Positions 11,432 to 23,204 of a stretch of 64,000 nucleotides of DNA are shown here, one piece after another; position 1 is the stretch's first letter, and the number at the start of each line of letters is the position of its first letter. The position numbers were made by a program, and so were the translations under genes. The DNA is taken from contig JAHCVI010000001.1 in assembly GCA_019096155.1 (NCBI GenBank), positions 2,542,001-2,606,000 of the forward strand, given 5' to 3'. Below the pieces are notes generated by a model. That model worked only from the letters and a program-made list of their open reading frames with translations, made no database searches and was not told the origin of the DNA. Source of the DNA: Staphylotrichum longicolle. Its lineage: Eukaryota; Ascomycota; Sordariomycetes; Sordariales; Chaetomiaceae.

Positions 11432-14400
11432 TCAAAGCTTCGCTCCCAGGTCCTCATATTCGCTGAGGTCTTTCAGAGGCTTGGCGCCGTTGCTCGCGGG
11501 TAGACTGGACCTGAAGGCGCGGACATCATCGATGAAGACCGGCGTAGTTCCGTTGGCCGACGGCGGCTCTGCGTCCTTGACCACTTCGTTTCCGGGTCCG
11601 TGTTGCGCGTGGATCTTCTTCCACGCATCCACTGCCACATCGATCTTGCCTTCAGGCACCTTCAGGACATGAAGGAGATATTCTGTGAGATCTGCCACCT
11701 CCTTTTCAATGTCATGGCTAGCCGCGCTCAAGCGAGCCTGGAGATCAGTCGCGGCCTTGGCAGAGGCATCCGCGCTCAGACCCAACGTCTTGATCAGTTC
11801 GGATATCTCCTTCGTTGACACGTCACTCTTTGCCTGCGCCTCCAAGTAGACGGCGAGCTTCGCCCGCGTAGGCGAGTTCGGGTGAATGTACTGGTTGAAG
11901 AATTCGATCATGTCCGCCTTGGTGAGCGGCTTGATGTGTGCCGCATCCTGAGGGGCTGTTCCGTCGAGTAAGCAATCAGAGTCTGGAAACACAGCTGACA
12001 TGATGCATGAGAAAGGGTTTGTGGCCTTACCGTTGTCGAAAGCATAGAACTCGGAATGAATGTGAGACCAGTGTCGGTTGCTCTCTTGCTCCATGTACTT
12101 AAGCCGCTCGAGGCGCTTGTCCATGATGCTGCGTTTGTTGCTCTCGAACTCGGACTCGCTCATGTCCTCGAGCATCTTGGATACCGTCTTGAGAAACTCC
12201 TCGATTCGCGTCTCCAGGTATGGCGCCGTCTTCTCGCTCTGGATGACAAAGTAAAAGCCGTATTGCGTGATGCTGGTCCAGGTACCCGAGTAAACGATAT
12301 AACCAAGCTGTTCCTTGGTTCGAAGCTGGTTGAAGCACGGTTCGTGGACAATCTGATCCAAGAGCAACACCTTGGCCCTAACATCGTAGTCGCCCCTCGA
12401 TCCCACGTGGAGGAAATACTGAATGCAGTGGTTGACATTGGCGGGATCCTTGAGCTTCTTCTTCCAGATGTAGTTGGAGCCAGGCGGAAGGACGAGCCCA
12501 CGGCGGATCTTCCATTGCGCTTGCGGAAGAACACGAGGCTTTAGTGTCGACTCAATCATGTCTGTCAACCGGAGTGCGTCCTCCTTGTAGATGTTGCCGT
12601 GGGCGAGAACCTCCATGTGCATCTGCGCGAGTAGCTCCTTCTGGAACACACGGAGAGCATCAGGGGTGATGTGGGGCAGCTCGGCCTCGAGTTCCTCAAC
12701 CACATAGCCTTGATCCATAGTCAGCCATGTCATGTAGTCCCCGATCTGGGTCCAAGGCGCAGAGAGCTCCCAGTTTCGATAGCCTCTGCTGATGCGTTCC
12801 TTGATGATGGCAAACCGGTCATCGCGAATCTCCAAGTCCCGTGTGGTGATGAGCACGTGCTGCAAGAGAACTGCGAGCTTGTCGTTGTAGCCCGAGACCT
12901 CAATGTAGAGACCCCGAGAGTCGAGAGTCACGGTGTATTCCAAGCCGGCCAACTCTGCGTCATACGAGAACTCTTCCAGCGCATCCTTGACAAGGTCTGT
13001 AAAAAGACGAGACTTCACCCGACCAGCGGCCGAGGCAGTGGCGACCGGACTCCTGCAGCTTATGATCAGGGTGGCTTTGGGGACCCAAAACGTGTCGTCC
13101 TTCTTGAACCAGGTCCGGACCAGCGCGTCCTTCCTGACGATGCGAGGCGCGAGTGCGGGCTCTTTGACATCCTTCTTCTCGACCTCCAGTTTGGTCGGGA
13201 CGAACTCGTTCTTGTGAGGGAGGTGCAGCTTGGCCGTCCGGGTCTCGGGACCGCTGGCGGCCGCCTTTTCGACCACGTCCATGAGGTCAGTCGTGATGGG
13301 CTGGCACGTGTACTCGGTTCCGTACCACTTCTCCTTGTTCTCCCAGGTGCCGGGAAAGTCGCGCGAGACGATGGTCATGCGGAAGTTGTCGGGCCGCAAG
13401 CAATCAAGGCCTTCCTTGATCACCTCGGGGTCGAACTTTCGCAGCAGGCTGTAGCCGCTCAGCAGATACTCGCGCGGCAGAGGCTTCTGCATGAACGAGC
13501 TGAGCTTGCTGGTGAAGCGGTAGGACTGCGTCTTCTCCCGGAAGCGGAAATTGACCTCGGCCAGGCCCTTCTGCTCCTCAAAAATCCACTCCTGCGGCTC
13601 CGTCTCGCGCAGAAGGGCGATGTATTCGAAGACGGTCTTCACAACTTCCTTGTAGTTTTTGAGTCCCTAACGGTCGGTGTTAGCCAACTGTCCTTCCGCC
13701 TAGCCGTGAGCGGCGCGCTGCGCAGTTCCTCATACCTCTTCTGTCAACGTAATCTGGCACTCAAAGACTTCCGGAGTGCCAGGGCTGACGGGCCACGCTC
13801 CGGCGTACAACCCGTTCGCCCAACCCTTCGATTTGATGTACGACATGATGCTTCCGGGTCCCTCGTGACCAATCAGGTGGCTAATATACCGGCTGGGCTG
13901 CGAGTCGTAAAGGTGATCCTGCTCGATGAAGGGAAATGTGAGGGTGAGTTCACGAGTATCCATTACGGGCTTCGCAAAGATTTGAGTGCCCAGCTGCTCC
14001 TTGGTAAACGGCACCTCATCCTCCCACCTGTTGGGCAAAAGGTTCTTGTTCTTGACCGAGGAGAAGTGCTCAACGACCCATGATTGCAGGACGTCCAAGG
14101 GTTCTCGCCCGAGAACGCAGAGCTTCATTCGGTTGGCCGAGTAGTGCTTTTCGTAGAACTCGATGAACTTGTCCCGAACATTGATGCCCTCAGCCTCGGG
14201 TTCTGTCTTCAGGGTCTCGAGGTTGCCGGTTGAGAAATGGCAGAAGGGATGTTTGGGGTTTGACAGCGACTTTTTGAGCTGGTGCAAGCGCCATTGGTCG
14301 CTCTGCAGGTTCTTCTTGTTCTCCGAGTCTACCGCCCGGAGCTCACGATCTAGCGTGTTCTCGAGGAACAAGGGCTCGATGAAGAACTGGGCAAAACGAT

Positions 14401-14907
14401 CAAGGGCCCCTAGCAATGGCGAAGGATTGGTGGCCGACGGTTCCTCTTCGTTGCTGGGTTTGGCAGAGACCTCGAAGTGATAGTTGGTGGATGTAGACGC
14501 CGTGTAGGCGTTGGTCAACCCGGAATGGCCTGATATAAACTGATGATAGGCATTCTCGACTGGATACTTCTTGTTGCCCATGAAGAGAAGCTGCACCTCG
14601 GGTCAGTACAGGAAGGCGCTCTTTGTGCACACTACAGGGGAGTTGCATTTACATGTTCGACGGCGTGGGCCATCCCTGGCATGTCGTCCTCATCGCTGAA
14701 GCTCCCAACATTGACATCCATGGCAGCGCTGGCCTTGTCCGTCTTTGGGTCGTGGACTATCAGAGCTTCGAGCTCGTTCGGAAGCCGGATGACCCGGTAG
14801 GACCGATCATCCAGAGAGGGAGTCTCCAGACGGTCAGTCACAATCTCGACCTCGCCGGAGACCGGGGGGTCCGCCGAGGACTGCGGAACGGGGGGCGGCG
14901 GGGCCAT
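11432..14907 (-). CDS. M16 metalloprotease, insulysin / a-factor pheromone protease Ste23 type
   Basis: A zinc protease of the insulin-degrading enzyme family, which cleaves short peptides inside a closed chamber; yeast Ste23 also helps process a-factor. The start is ATG at 14907 in good context. Introns at 14591-14652 and 13667-13735 join frames cleanly. A third, 48-nt stop-free intron at 11983-12030 is likely, because it interrupts conserved sequence between AFDN and the conserved KPLTKADM. The product is then about 1098 residues, normal for the family. The inverted zinc motif HAVEH sits at residues 81-85, exactly at the first splice junction. The distal glutamate region reads ELRAVDSENKKNL, followed by NPKHPFCHFSTGN, both hallmarks of insulysins. 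The C-terminal M16 domains are present (EQLGYIVYSG near 12300). No signal peptide is seen, so a cytosolic location is likely. Confidence 0.95.
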
Positions 14908-17900
14908 GACTGAGTGCCGACGTCAAACCTGGGTGATTTCGTTGGCCGGTGGTGAGCAGATGATGGTTGGCTAAAAGGGTGATCAATATGATGTGCTCAA
15001 GGGCGAGAGAGAGAGAGAGCTTGAAAAGCAGCCGCAAGTTCCGCCACGGTGTGATGGTTGGTAGGTTGGTACTTGGTGGGGGTTGGGGCGAGCTGCTGAT
15101 GACCAGGTTGGGCGAAGGAGGCGATGACGGCGCAAAGCAGCAAAGCAGCAGCGGCGGCAAGCAGCCAGTCAGTTGGTAGCGTCAGCGCAATGTGTGGGGA
15201 ACGCTAGGGCGGCGCTCCCAGCGCTAGTTAAGGTTACCCGACGAGTTGGATTCCAGAAAAGCCGGCTGGTTCGAGTCGCACCCGGTGGGACGGGGGAGCT
15301 AGTGGTGCCGGTTGCCTGCCCTGATGGGTCCTGATGACTTCTGGGCCGCTCAGCCCAAGGTGAGGCCGTGAGAGCAAGCTTGCCGAGCGTCCTGCGGGAA
15401 GGAGCGAGATTTCAATAGCGCCCGTCGACACAGCGCTGGATCACGGGCGACCAGGCCAGTCCGTTTCTGTCAGTGGGGTCGAGGACGGATGCGCAGCACA
15501 CTGTCGAGGTTCGAGCCGGCACCTCCAAAGCGGAGACCAGGGACTCCCCGGCAAGCAGGGCTCTTTATACTAAAAGTCTGCACGCAGGCTGGGGGAGGCG
15601 CCAGGCGGATGGGAACCTGGATGGCCACGCGGTGTTGCTGCAGCCCGCAGACCCGCAGGCGAAACGGGCCTGGAAATGACGGGGGAAGGCGAGGAGCCAG
15701 CGAGCCGCTCGCGCGTCGATTTCGAAATAAGATTGTCAATAATGATGGTGGACCGATAGAGGACGTTCTCGAAAGCAGAGCATTAAGGTAATGACCTTAG
15801 CGATGGGCGCCAATATGGACAGGGGAGGGGCAGAAGAGCCAGGGGCGTCTATGTAATGGAGGTAAGTACCGTAGGTACCTTGGAAGGTTAGGTTTGGCAG
15901 CGTGGTACCACGAACATCAAAATCGCATGTGCTGTCCTGTCCTGAACTGGGTTGACCGTTGTGCACTTTGCTCTCAACAAACGTGGCTGGAATACCGATA
16001 AAGAGGACATGAAAAAAATAACATGTAATACCAGGGCGGCTAGATCCCCTGCGCCGTGTAGGTGCTGAGACAAGATGGTCGCAGATGGAGGAATTTCCGC
16101 TGGCATCAATCTGATCTCATCCCAAGCCCTGACCCGTCAGCAAGCTTGTCACGGCTTCAGTTGGTGTGTGGGCCAAGGCGGGTCCATGATGTCAAATCTT
16201 CAGACTGGAACCAACAAACACGGCCAGGCAGTCCCACTAAACATCAACGAACTGGACCGGGCAACATGAAATGGAAGGGAATGCAGCCTATATTGCACAC
16301 ATCAATGCAGTGGGCCAAACCACCTGAGCTCGTGGTTGAGGTGTCCGGTGTTGCCGAACAACATCCATGGCAGCTCGTGGCAGACAAGAGACCGCCACGG
16401 TCCAAACAGGATCAGGAGGCACAATCTAGGCAACAAGAGGTGTGAAACCGAGGAAGGCGCGCCGACGGCGTGTCAGGTCAGCATGTTGCAAGGTAGCGCA
16501 AGCTCGGCGCCTGAAGAAACATATCAGGAAGTGACGACTTCTGTTGGCAGTCTCCCGAGAGATGAAGGGTCACCGCTGGCGCTTCGGGCAGCGCCTGGAA
16601 TCGACTGCGCAGTATTCCGCCAGGTTCGTGTATGGGTGATCAAATGCCCTGGTACTTCGTAATTATTCATGCAATTCAGAGAGAGGGAGAGAGACAAGCG
16701 GGGGGACGCGCGCTGTTGCTACGAAAGCTCATTGATGGCTCTGCTGCTCTACAAGATACGTTCAGAGCACAACATCCAATGATTAGGTACACACCTACCT
16801 AACAGATTTAGGCCACCTGAACACGCAACGATGTCTGAGTACCAGGTATGGACACGCATTTGACAAATGCACTCCACCCTTTTCACGAAAACTCCAATAC
16901 CAGCTGGGCGTGCTTAGCACTTCGTCCCTGTGGTAGTCGTCGGCTTAAGCTCCCGATTTGATGCCTGCGGCAACCATGCACGAAGAACCAGCACACCCTG
17001 CGTAGCCGCCTGCCTGCCTGCAGCCGCCATATATTGGCTTCTCAAACTGGACACTTTCCATATCATACCGTGCCGAACCCAACATCCTGCTCGGCCACAA
17101 ATCGGCACGCAGCCTTGTCCAACGCGGTTCACCCAGTGGCCCATTGCGTTCCCAGCATACCTATTGGACAGACCCGTCCTTCCCCAAAAAGGCATGACCG
17201 TATTGGGCCCATTTGTATTGGCTGGCTCGCTGAAACAGTCTGGTTGTTGGGTTTCAGATGCTATGTGTTCAGATGTACAGGCGAGATACAGTATGGATTA
17301 GATACCTTACACAAGGATAACGGCTTCTCAGCCAGTACACTTTCGGCCAATCCAGCAAACCGGCCAGATGTTCCAGATTGAGCGCGTTGGCGATGGGGGC
17401 TGCATGCAGCCACATGTTGCATCCGGGCCGGCTGTTGTGCCCCGCCATCGTATTCACAGAAGCACATCGCCAGGGTCGGCAGGCGGTGTTTTTCTGCAGC
17501 GCAACGTCAGATCTCCGTCTCCCGGGAAAATAATTGCTTGCCGGCTGCCCTGCAAGAGGGGTATTTACAGCACCGTTACACCCGACATCCTGTGCACACC
17601 TGCGCAGACACAAGCTACACCACTGGCACACCGGCACCACGCCGGCACCACGCCGGCATCATGCCCGCCGTGCCCGCCACGCCCGCCACCCTTTCCCCGG
17701 ATGTCGCCCCTGGATCGACGTCTCTGCCAACGCCCTCCCCCAGCCACGGAGTCTCTTGCCGTGCCTGATTCACCGGTTCATAACGGCCCGCCGAGGAATC
17801 CTTTTATCTGCTCCGCTGCTATACACCATCTTCTCCAGCCCAAGCAGGGACGGGTGTTCCTCCTATTAGGTGCTCAGGCTGCTTGACCACAGTCAGGGGG

Positions 17901-19753
17901 CCGCCATCCCTGGCACTTTAAAGCAGGCGCATGAAACAGAAGGACTGCTCAAAGATCTTTGCATCCTCTGCAAACGGGACACTGCAAAAACGCCACGATC
18001 CGGCGAGCGCCGACGTCTGACGTTGACACCTGGTGGGGAAGTAAAACACATGATACTGCGACTCATGCGACCCGTTCTGGCGTCCACGGTGTGACTATCT
18101 CGCAACCAGCCGCGATGCGACAGTGATGGGCGAGCCGAACCAAATCTGGCTCAAAGCCGGGTCGCACCGGAAGATGTCCTTCTCTCCCGCCCTTCCATCG
18201 CCTTCCTGATGAACCTTGGCTTGGGGCACGGACGGGCCCAGGGGGGTAGCAGAGAGCCTTCAACCTGCAGCAGACCTTGTTCGGGCATATGCGGCTGGCC
18301 CAAAGACGTCAAGGTTATGCATGTCGACATCTTGAGGAAACCCCATCCAAAACGCGCGAAATTCCAGAGGTGCCGACCCACCATCCCTCAAGTCCGCCGA
18401 AACCACAGTACGACAGGAACGACGGCAATGCCGACACCGCGGCTCCATCGGGTGGGTGGAAGTCCTCAGCGACTCACCCACACCCATGCTCAGAGGCTGC
18501 CAGATGCCCAGGGAGTGACACTACACACCTGCGCATAGACGCGACTTCCACTAGACCCGGATGCACTGTAGATCTTGCTGCTGCCGAAGGGCCGTCGGTC
18601 ATGGCCGAGAAGCTAAAGGCCAAGGGTCGATCCGGCCCGATGTCGAATTATCCTCCCGCGATATGCACGAATCCTCTGGGGAAAGGGACGGGTTTTGCCA
18701 TCTCCCGGTCTACTTCCACCTCTCCTGCCATAGCCGCACGGCTGTGGTGTCGAGACCAGCCAAAAGCGTCCACCAAGAGGTCCCAAAGCGGCGACGTCCC
18801 AGTCCCGCGGACCACCACCTTGGAATCCCCAGATCGCTTTGGCCAGGTTGACCCAGACTTTACCCGGGTCAACAGCACACGGCACGGCTGGCTGGCCCGC
18901 TCGACGTACATACATAGAAAGACGCGGGAGCCCCTAAGCCACCGTTGTTCGCGCGGCTCAACACCCGGTGGAGGGACGGCGGCAAAAGGGGCGACCTGCA
19001 TGCAGCCGTTTCTGCCTGGGGGCTCTGGTATAAAATTCAAACATCTTCCTCCCCTTGTCTTAACCACCCCCACCCCACCCCTTCCAACCATGTTGACGTA
19101 GCCCATGGGTTTCGCAGACTCCGAAACCCACCAGCGTCGCTTACTGACAGAGACACGATGGCTACTTCCTCCCCGCACTCCAGGCTCGCCGCGCGAGGAA
19201 TCGGGCCTTGAACGTTCGGGACAAGCGGGTGTTGGCCTTCCCCTTCCCCCTTTCAGCCGTGCTCATGCACGCTCGTCACACTTGCTCCTGCCCCGCAATG
19301 CAGCCGTCCGTGCCGGCATCAAACCTGCGCCGCCCGCAGAAGGAGTGGGTTGTTGTTGTCAGCTCATGGCGTGTTTCGCGCTGCCGCAGGAAGGGGCGGA
19401 GAAAAGGCTCGGTGGACGGGAGGTTTGTGATGATGGTTGTCACCCGGGAACATGCAAGCGTCTTGAAATCTTCGTATTATTGTTGCTGCCGCAGGTATCT
19501 CAGAGACCATGGTGCCTGTTCACTAAACCGGATATTGTGAGAGTGGCCGCTTGTAATGATTTGGGCGCTAGGCTATATCTGAAGCCCGCTTCAACGCTGT
19601 GCCCTGGGGAAAAACAGGATCCGAGACGTCAGGAAGCATAGCCACGGAGAGAAAGAAGACGCTCCGGGATGAAGGAATGATCAGTGGCAAAATCTGGAGA
19701 AATTGGTGGAAAGGAGTCCTGTCATGACGAATCATGAAACTTGCGTCCCGTCC
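14908..19753. other. Long gene-free region
   Basis: About 4.8 kb without a convincing gene. Frames up to 274 codons occur (18277-19101, plus strand) but are rich in Pro, Arg, Ser and Thr, lack a family signature, and overlap equally long frames on the other strand. A GA-repeat near 15007-15022 lies in the probable 5' flank of the insulysin gene. A small CGCCGGCAC-type repeat occurs near 17635-17665. A tRNA-like GGTTCGAGTC at about 15268 does not form a T-arm. Confidence 0.55.
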
Positions 19754-20705
19754 TCAGCGTTTCTTGTTTGGGCAGTCGGCAACCTTGTGCCCTGGCTTCC
19801 CACAACCGTGGCAAGACAAGCTGGAGGTCGGCCGCTGGAATGCCTGGGAGCCTGCCGAGGAGATCGAGGTCAGCTGGTTCAACTTGATCTCTTTCTTCCG
19901 TCTCTTCCCGGCGAGCTGCTGCGCCTTCTTCCGCTCCTCTTCTCGCCTCTGTGACAGGCTCGACCTTGCCCGCTTGCGCTCTGCATCACCAAGGGTATTC
20001 CGCCGGCCGCGGCTGGGCTCTTCACCCGCTGGCCGGGCAGAACTCTCATCTTCAGAAACTTCCCCAGGTTCTGATTCGGAGTCAGATCCGGAACCACTGT
20101 TGCCTGCGTCATCATCTTCCTTCTTGGCGGCCTATGTAACGTGTCAGCGTAACCTGAAAACAGCCCTCTCACCAAGAACGACATACCTTTGACTTCTTCA
20201 TGTTGAACTGGCGGAACTGGGTCTGGCCAGGCGCGCTGCCCGAGTCAAACGGATCGTCGTCCTCCGCTGACGCCCCTGGGTAGTCAATATGTGCAAACCC
20301 AACCTGAACCACATTCAGCAACGGCCGGGAGCCCTTCGTTGGCAACGCTGCCGCGCCATCCAACACCCAGTGAGAGTCTCCCAGCTCGGCCGCGCGTTTC
20401 TCGATCGCTGCCCGGCGCTTCTTCTCCTCCTCTTCCAGCGCCGCCTGAATCGCCTTTTGATCGTACAGCGGTGTCGCCGGCGAGCTAGCTGCCGACGGGG
20501 TGTGTGCGAACTTCCGACGCTTGGCAGAGCCATCGTCACTTTTCGGGGTGGCTGGCGAGCTGGCTTCGGGGCTCCCTGCTGTGGCTGCGGCTGCGGCTGC
20601 GGCACCCCTCTGCATGAACTTCATCGTCATAAGACGCGAAGACATGGTTTTGGGAGTAGACTGCTTTGCCATCGCGGGCATCCCTGCTGCTGGTGTCGGC
20701 GGCAT
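19754..20705 (-). CDS. M-phase phosphoprotein 6 (Mpp6)-like exosome cofactor with C-terminal CCHC zinc knuckle
   Basis: Mpp6 proteins bind RNA and attach to the nuclear exosome (Rrp6/Rrp47/Mtr4), helping to decay and process nuclear RNA. Two exons, 20705-20187 and 20131-19754, are joined by a 54-nt intron (20133-20186 region, acceptor ending at 20132). The product is about 298 residues from the first in-frame ATG. The N-terminus carries the family's short motif (SSRLMTMKFMQR at about residue 21), a Lys/Glu-rich helix, then GDSHWVLDG, also typical. The C-terminal half is acidic, then very basic (GKRRKKEIK). It ends in a zinc knuckle, CHGCGKPGHKVADC (CX2CX4HX4C), followed directly by the stop. 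The gene is divergent from the complex I subunit gene, with 465 bp between starts. The start could lie further upstream, because the frame is open for a few codons. The Mpp6 call rests on short motifs, so confidence is moderate. Confidence 0.72.
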
Positions 20706-21170
20706 GTTGTTGTCGGGGGGCACACCTGATGCGCCGTAGGAGAGGGGTACAATAAATGTTGAGTGTATCTGGCTGTTGGGTTAGTAGTTCGCTGCCCGTT
20801 TCCTTTGCGGGTCGTCTTTGTGGTTGTGGCAGCTGCAGTCCTCACTGGCCCAGGTTCATGGAATAAAAAACGTTGAACCGCGACCAAAAAGATTGCAGAA
20901 GCCAAGCAAAAGCGATCGCTCTCATGCAGCATCGCCAAGCCTCCCACAGCACGCACAGACCAACCTTTCTGAAGCCGTGCCAAGCACTGACGACACCCGA
21001 GAATCAGCCGGCGCCGCCTGCAGCTCAGAAGCTCCAGCAAGGAAGCAATGCAGCCATTGGGATTGGATTGAACCTCAATTGAATTGACGCTTCACCTCCG
21101 GGTCCTGGTCCCGAAACCACCCACCACCACCACCACCACCACCACATACCTTCCCAACACAGACAACGCA
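20706..21170. promoter_or_regulatory. Shared divergent promoter region
   Basis: This 465-bp gap lies between two divergent starts: the Mpp6-like gene on the minus strand and the complex I subunit on the plus strand. A (CCA)n tract at about 21119-21144 lies just before the plus-strand ATG, in its probable 5' UTR. I identify no specific transcription-factor site. Confidence 0.5.
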
Positions 21171-21861
21171 ATGTACGCCTCACGCCTGCGGGTGGCCGCT
21201 GCTGCCCGGCACCTCACGAAGCGCACATTCTCGGCGACACCCCGCCAATTGGAAGCCGGCTCCTCGACGACCAGCACCACCAGCCCGTCGACGACCAGTG
21301 CCGCGCCAGTGCCTTCAGGCGGCCCGGTTCCCGCAGCCGTCGCAGAGCAGGCACCGAACCGCGCCGAGGTCTGGTCGCGCAGCCAGCGGCCGCGGGCGGT
21401 TGCCATGACGGGCCCCCGGTTTGAGCAGACGGACTTTGAGCTGCAGGTGGGTTTTTGTCTGTCCCTGGGCCAACCCCTAGGGAGGGGGGTTGTTATGTAT
21501 TGCCGAAGGACTGGAGAACGATATGCTGACTGGTGGTGACTTGTTTCTAGCCCCGGCCGTACGCCGCCATCGAGCTGATCCACCAGCAACCCGTGCAGTG
21601 GACGCACGACCGGATCGTGGCCTGCGACGGAGGCGGTGGTCCGGCGGGACATCCCAAGGTTTACATCAACACGGACAAGCCCGAGATTGCGACGTGCGGG
21701 TACTGTGGATTGCCTTTTGTAGGTTCTTCTTTGCTTCTATCTTCTTCTCTCTGGGTCGGGTTGAATAGGGTGCGCTGGTGCTAACGTTGGCGGTACCATA
21801 GGCGAATGAACATCATAGGCATCACCTCGAGTCCCTGCCGCAGACTTCCTATCCTCTCTAA
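21171..21861 (+). CDS. NADH:ubiquinone oxidoreductase (complex I) zinc-binding subunit, NDUFS6 type
   Basis: An accessory subunit of mitochondrial complex I that binds zinc and sits on the matrix arm near the N-module. Three exons, 21171-21446, 21551-21718 and 21802-21861, give 167 residues. The N-terminus is rich in Arg, Ala, Ser and Thr with few acids (MYASRLRVAAAARHLTKRTF), as expected for a mitochondrial import sequence. The conserved C-terminal part carries C..H..C..C: IVACDGG, GHPKVYIN, then ATCGYCGLPF followed by ANEHHRHH. Both splice junctions fall inside conserved sequence and read through in frame, which makes the model firm. The length is typical of fungal homologues with a low-complexity linker. 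Confidence 0.95.
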
Positions 21862-22434
21862 GGTGGTAGGGGTGTGTAGAGAAGCTGGCGGAGAAAGCGG
21901 GACTGCTGGGAGAGGGTTTGTACATATGTTTTCTCGGTCAATAGATGGGATTGCCTCCGTCTCTGTGATCTTCCTGCCAGCTCAGGGAAGTGAGTTGAAG
22001 ACTGAGGGCAAGCCGGAGCATGGAGAGGTGCTTGTACGTCCGTTATCTCCTCCTCCGGGAAGGCCTCTGAGTGGGTTGTACACCGTGTGATGTCAAAGAA
22101 GCTGCCCCTTGAACCCGTCACACCGTCCCCGCCGGCCTCTGTGTCCTTTCGCTTCGACTGCCCCAAATAATTTGAGGCAATTGACAACAAGATACCAATC
22201 GTTGCCGCTTCAATTGAAAGTTGCAATCTCAGTCAACTCCAGTAGTTTACATGACGACAGTTGCAGAGCTCCACGTCTCAACTCCACATCCAGATCTCAG
22301 CTCCCTTCAGCGCCGTTGCCTCCTAGCCGCTATTTGTTGGACGCAAAGCAAGTCCAGAAATTGATGATTCGAGGCTGCCTTGGGCGCATCATTTTGGTTT
22401 TCGGGAATCCCCAATCATCCTGCCTAACCCTCCC
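21862..22434. other. Convergent intergenic region
   Basis: Lies between the 3' ends of the plus-strand complex I subunit and the minus-strand small secreted protein. It is less GC-rich than its neighbours. I see no gene or strong repeat; both 3' UTRs are expected here. Confidence 0.5.
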
Positions 22435-23204
22435 TCAGTCAACGAGTCCAAAGACGGTCCCGTTGATCGGTCCGGGATTGTAGTGGTAGACGATATTCTC
22501 AAGCTCCCCCTCCTTACAAAGTGTGATATTTGCCTCGGCAAATGTTGTAGGATACTCCCAGGGTATGGTGAAGTTTCTGAGAGCCGGTAATACGTCAGTC
22601 AAATCTCTTTCCCCTTCATATCGCCTAGGGGGACAAAAACGGGGACAAGCGTCGGTCTGTCTCATTACTCACTCGTCATCTCTGTAGTGATGGGAGAGCT
22701 CGAGGGAAAAGTTGCCGGGATGCCAGAAGTTGGGGACCGATACTCCGAAGTGCGTTCTTCCGTCACTTGAACACAGTCTGTAGGCAGCCATGGGATTGCT
22801 GCCATCGGCGCTGGCGTTGTGTTTGGTCACCCCATCCCACGACCACGACGTTTGGCAGCTGCCAGACGTGAGACGGTTCTGTCGCACCGAGTTTGGGTCG
22901 AACCAGTCGACTGACGCCATGAGTTGGCCGTTAAATCACGCAGTGCTCAGAGGTCCTTGGTATGTCTCTTACACGTGAGGTTGCAAGAGTAGTCCACCGT
23001 CATGTTCGGGCGGTTGCAAAGAATGTTGATCTCGGTGACGTTGAAGGGGGCAAAATTGAACTGGGACAGGTCGCCATAGTAGGTCTGGTTGGAGAGCTGG
23101 CGGCCGACATGGTAAAATAAGCGTGGAGTGTGTTTCGGCATCGAGTCCGCCAGTGGCAAGAAGTTGAGGACGAAAGGAAGAAGCACGCTTGTCAGGGAGC
23201 GCAT
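22435..23204 (-). CDS. Small secreted protein, densely N-glycosylated, function unknown
   Basis: Three exons, 23204-22973, 22910-22673 and 22576-22435, with introns of 62 and 96 nt, give 203 residues. The first 21 or so residues (MRSLTSVLLPFVLNFLPLADS) form a signal peptide. The mature part has nine N-X-S/T sequons (NQT, NVT, NMT, NLT, NAS, NFS, NFT, NIT, NGT) and five cysteines. A WFDPNS and an SWSWDG motif and regular spacing of aromatic residues suggest a compact beta-rich extracellular fold, but I recognise no family. No transmembrane segment or GPI signal is seen at the C-terminus, which ends in GLVD. Likely secreted into the wall or medium. The intron calls are supported by good donors and branch sites and by frame continuity. 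Confidence 0.75.

Noticed and set aside
12671..14083. 470-codon plus-strand open frame
   Set aside because: Antisense shadow of the insulysin gene; it spans a real intron and has no family signature.
15234..15300. tRNA-like GGTTCGAGTC sequence
   Set aside because: Flanking bases do not pair into a T-arm and no acceptor or anticodon stem can be formed around it.
18277..19101. 274-codon plus-strand frame in the gene desert
   Set aside because: Low-quality Pro/Arg/Ser/Thr-rich composition, overlapping open frames on both strands, and no recognisable domain or ATG in good context.
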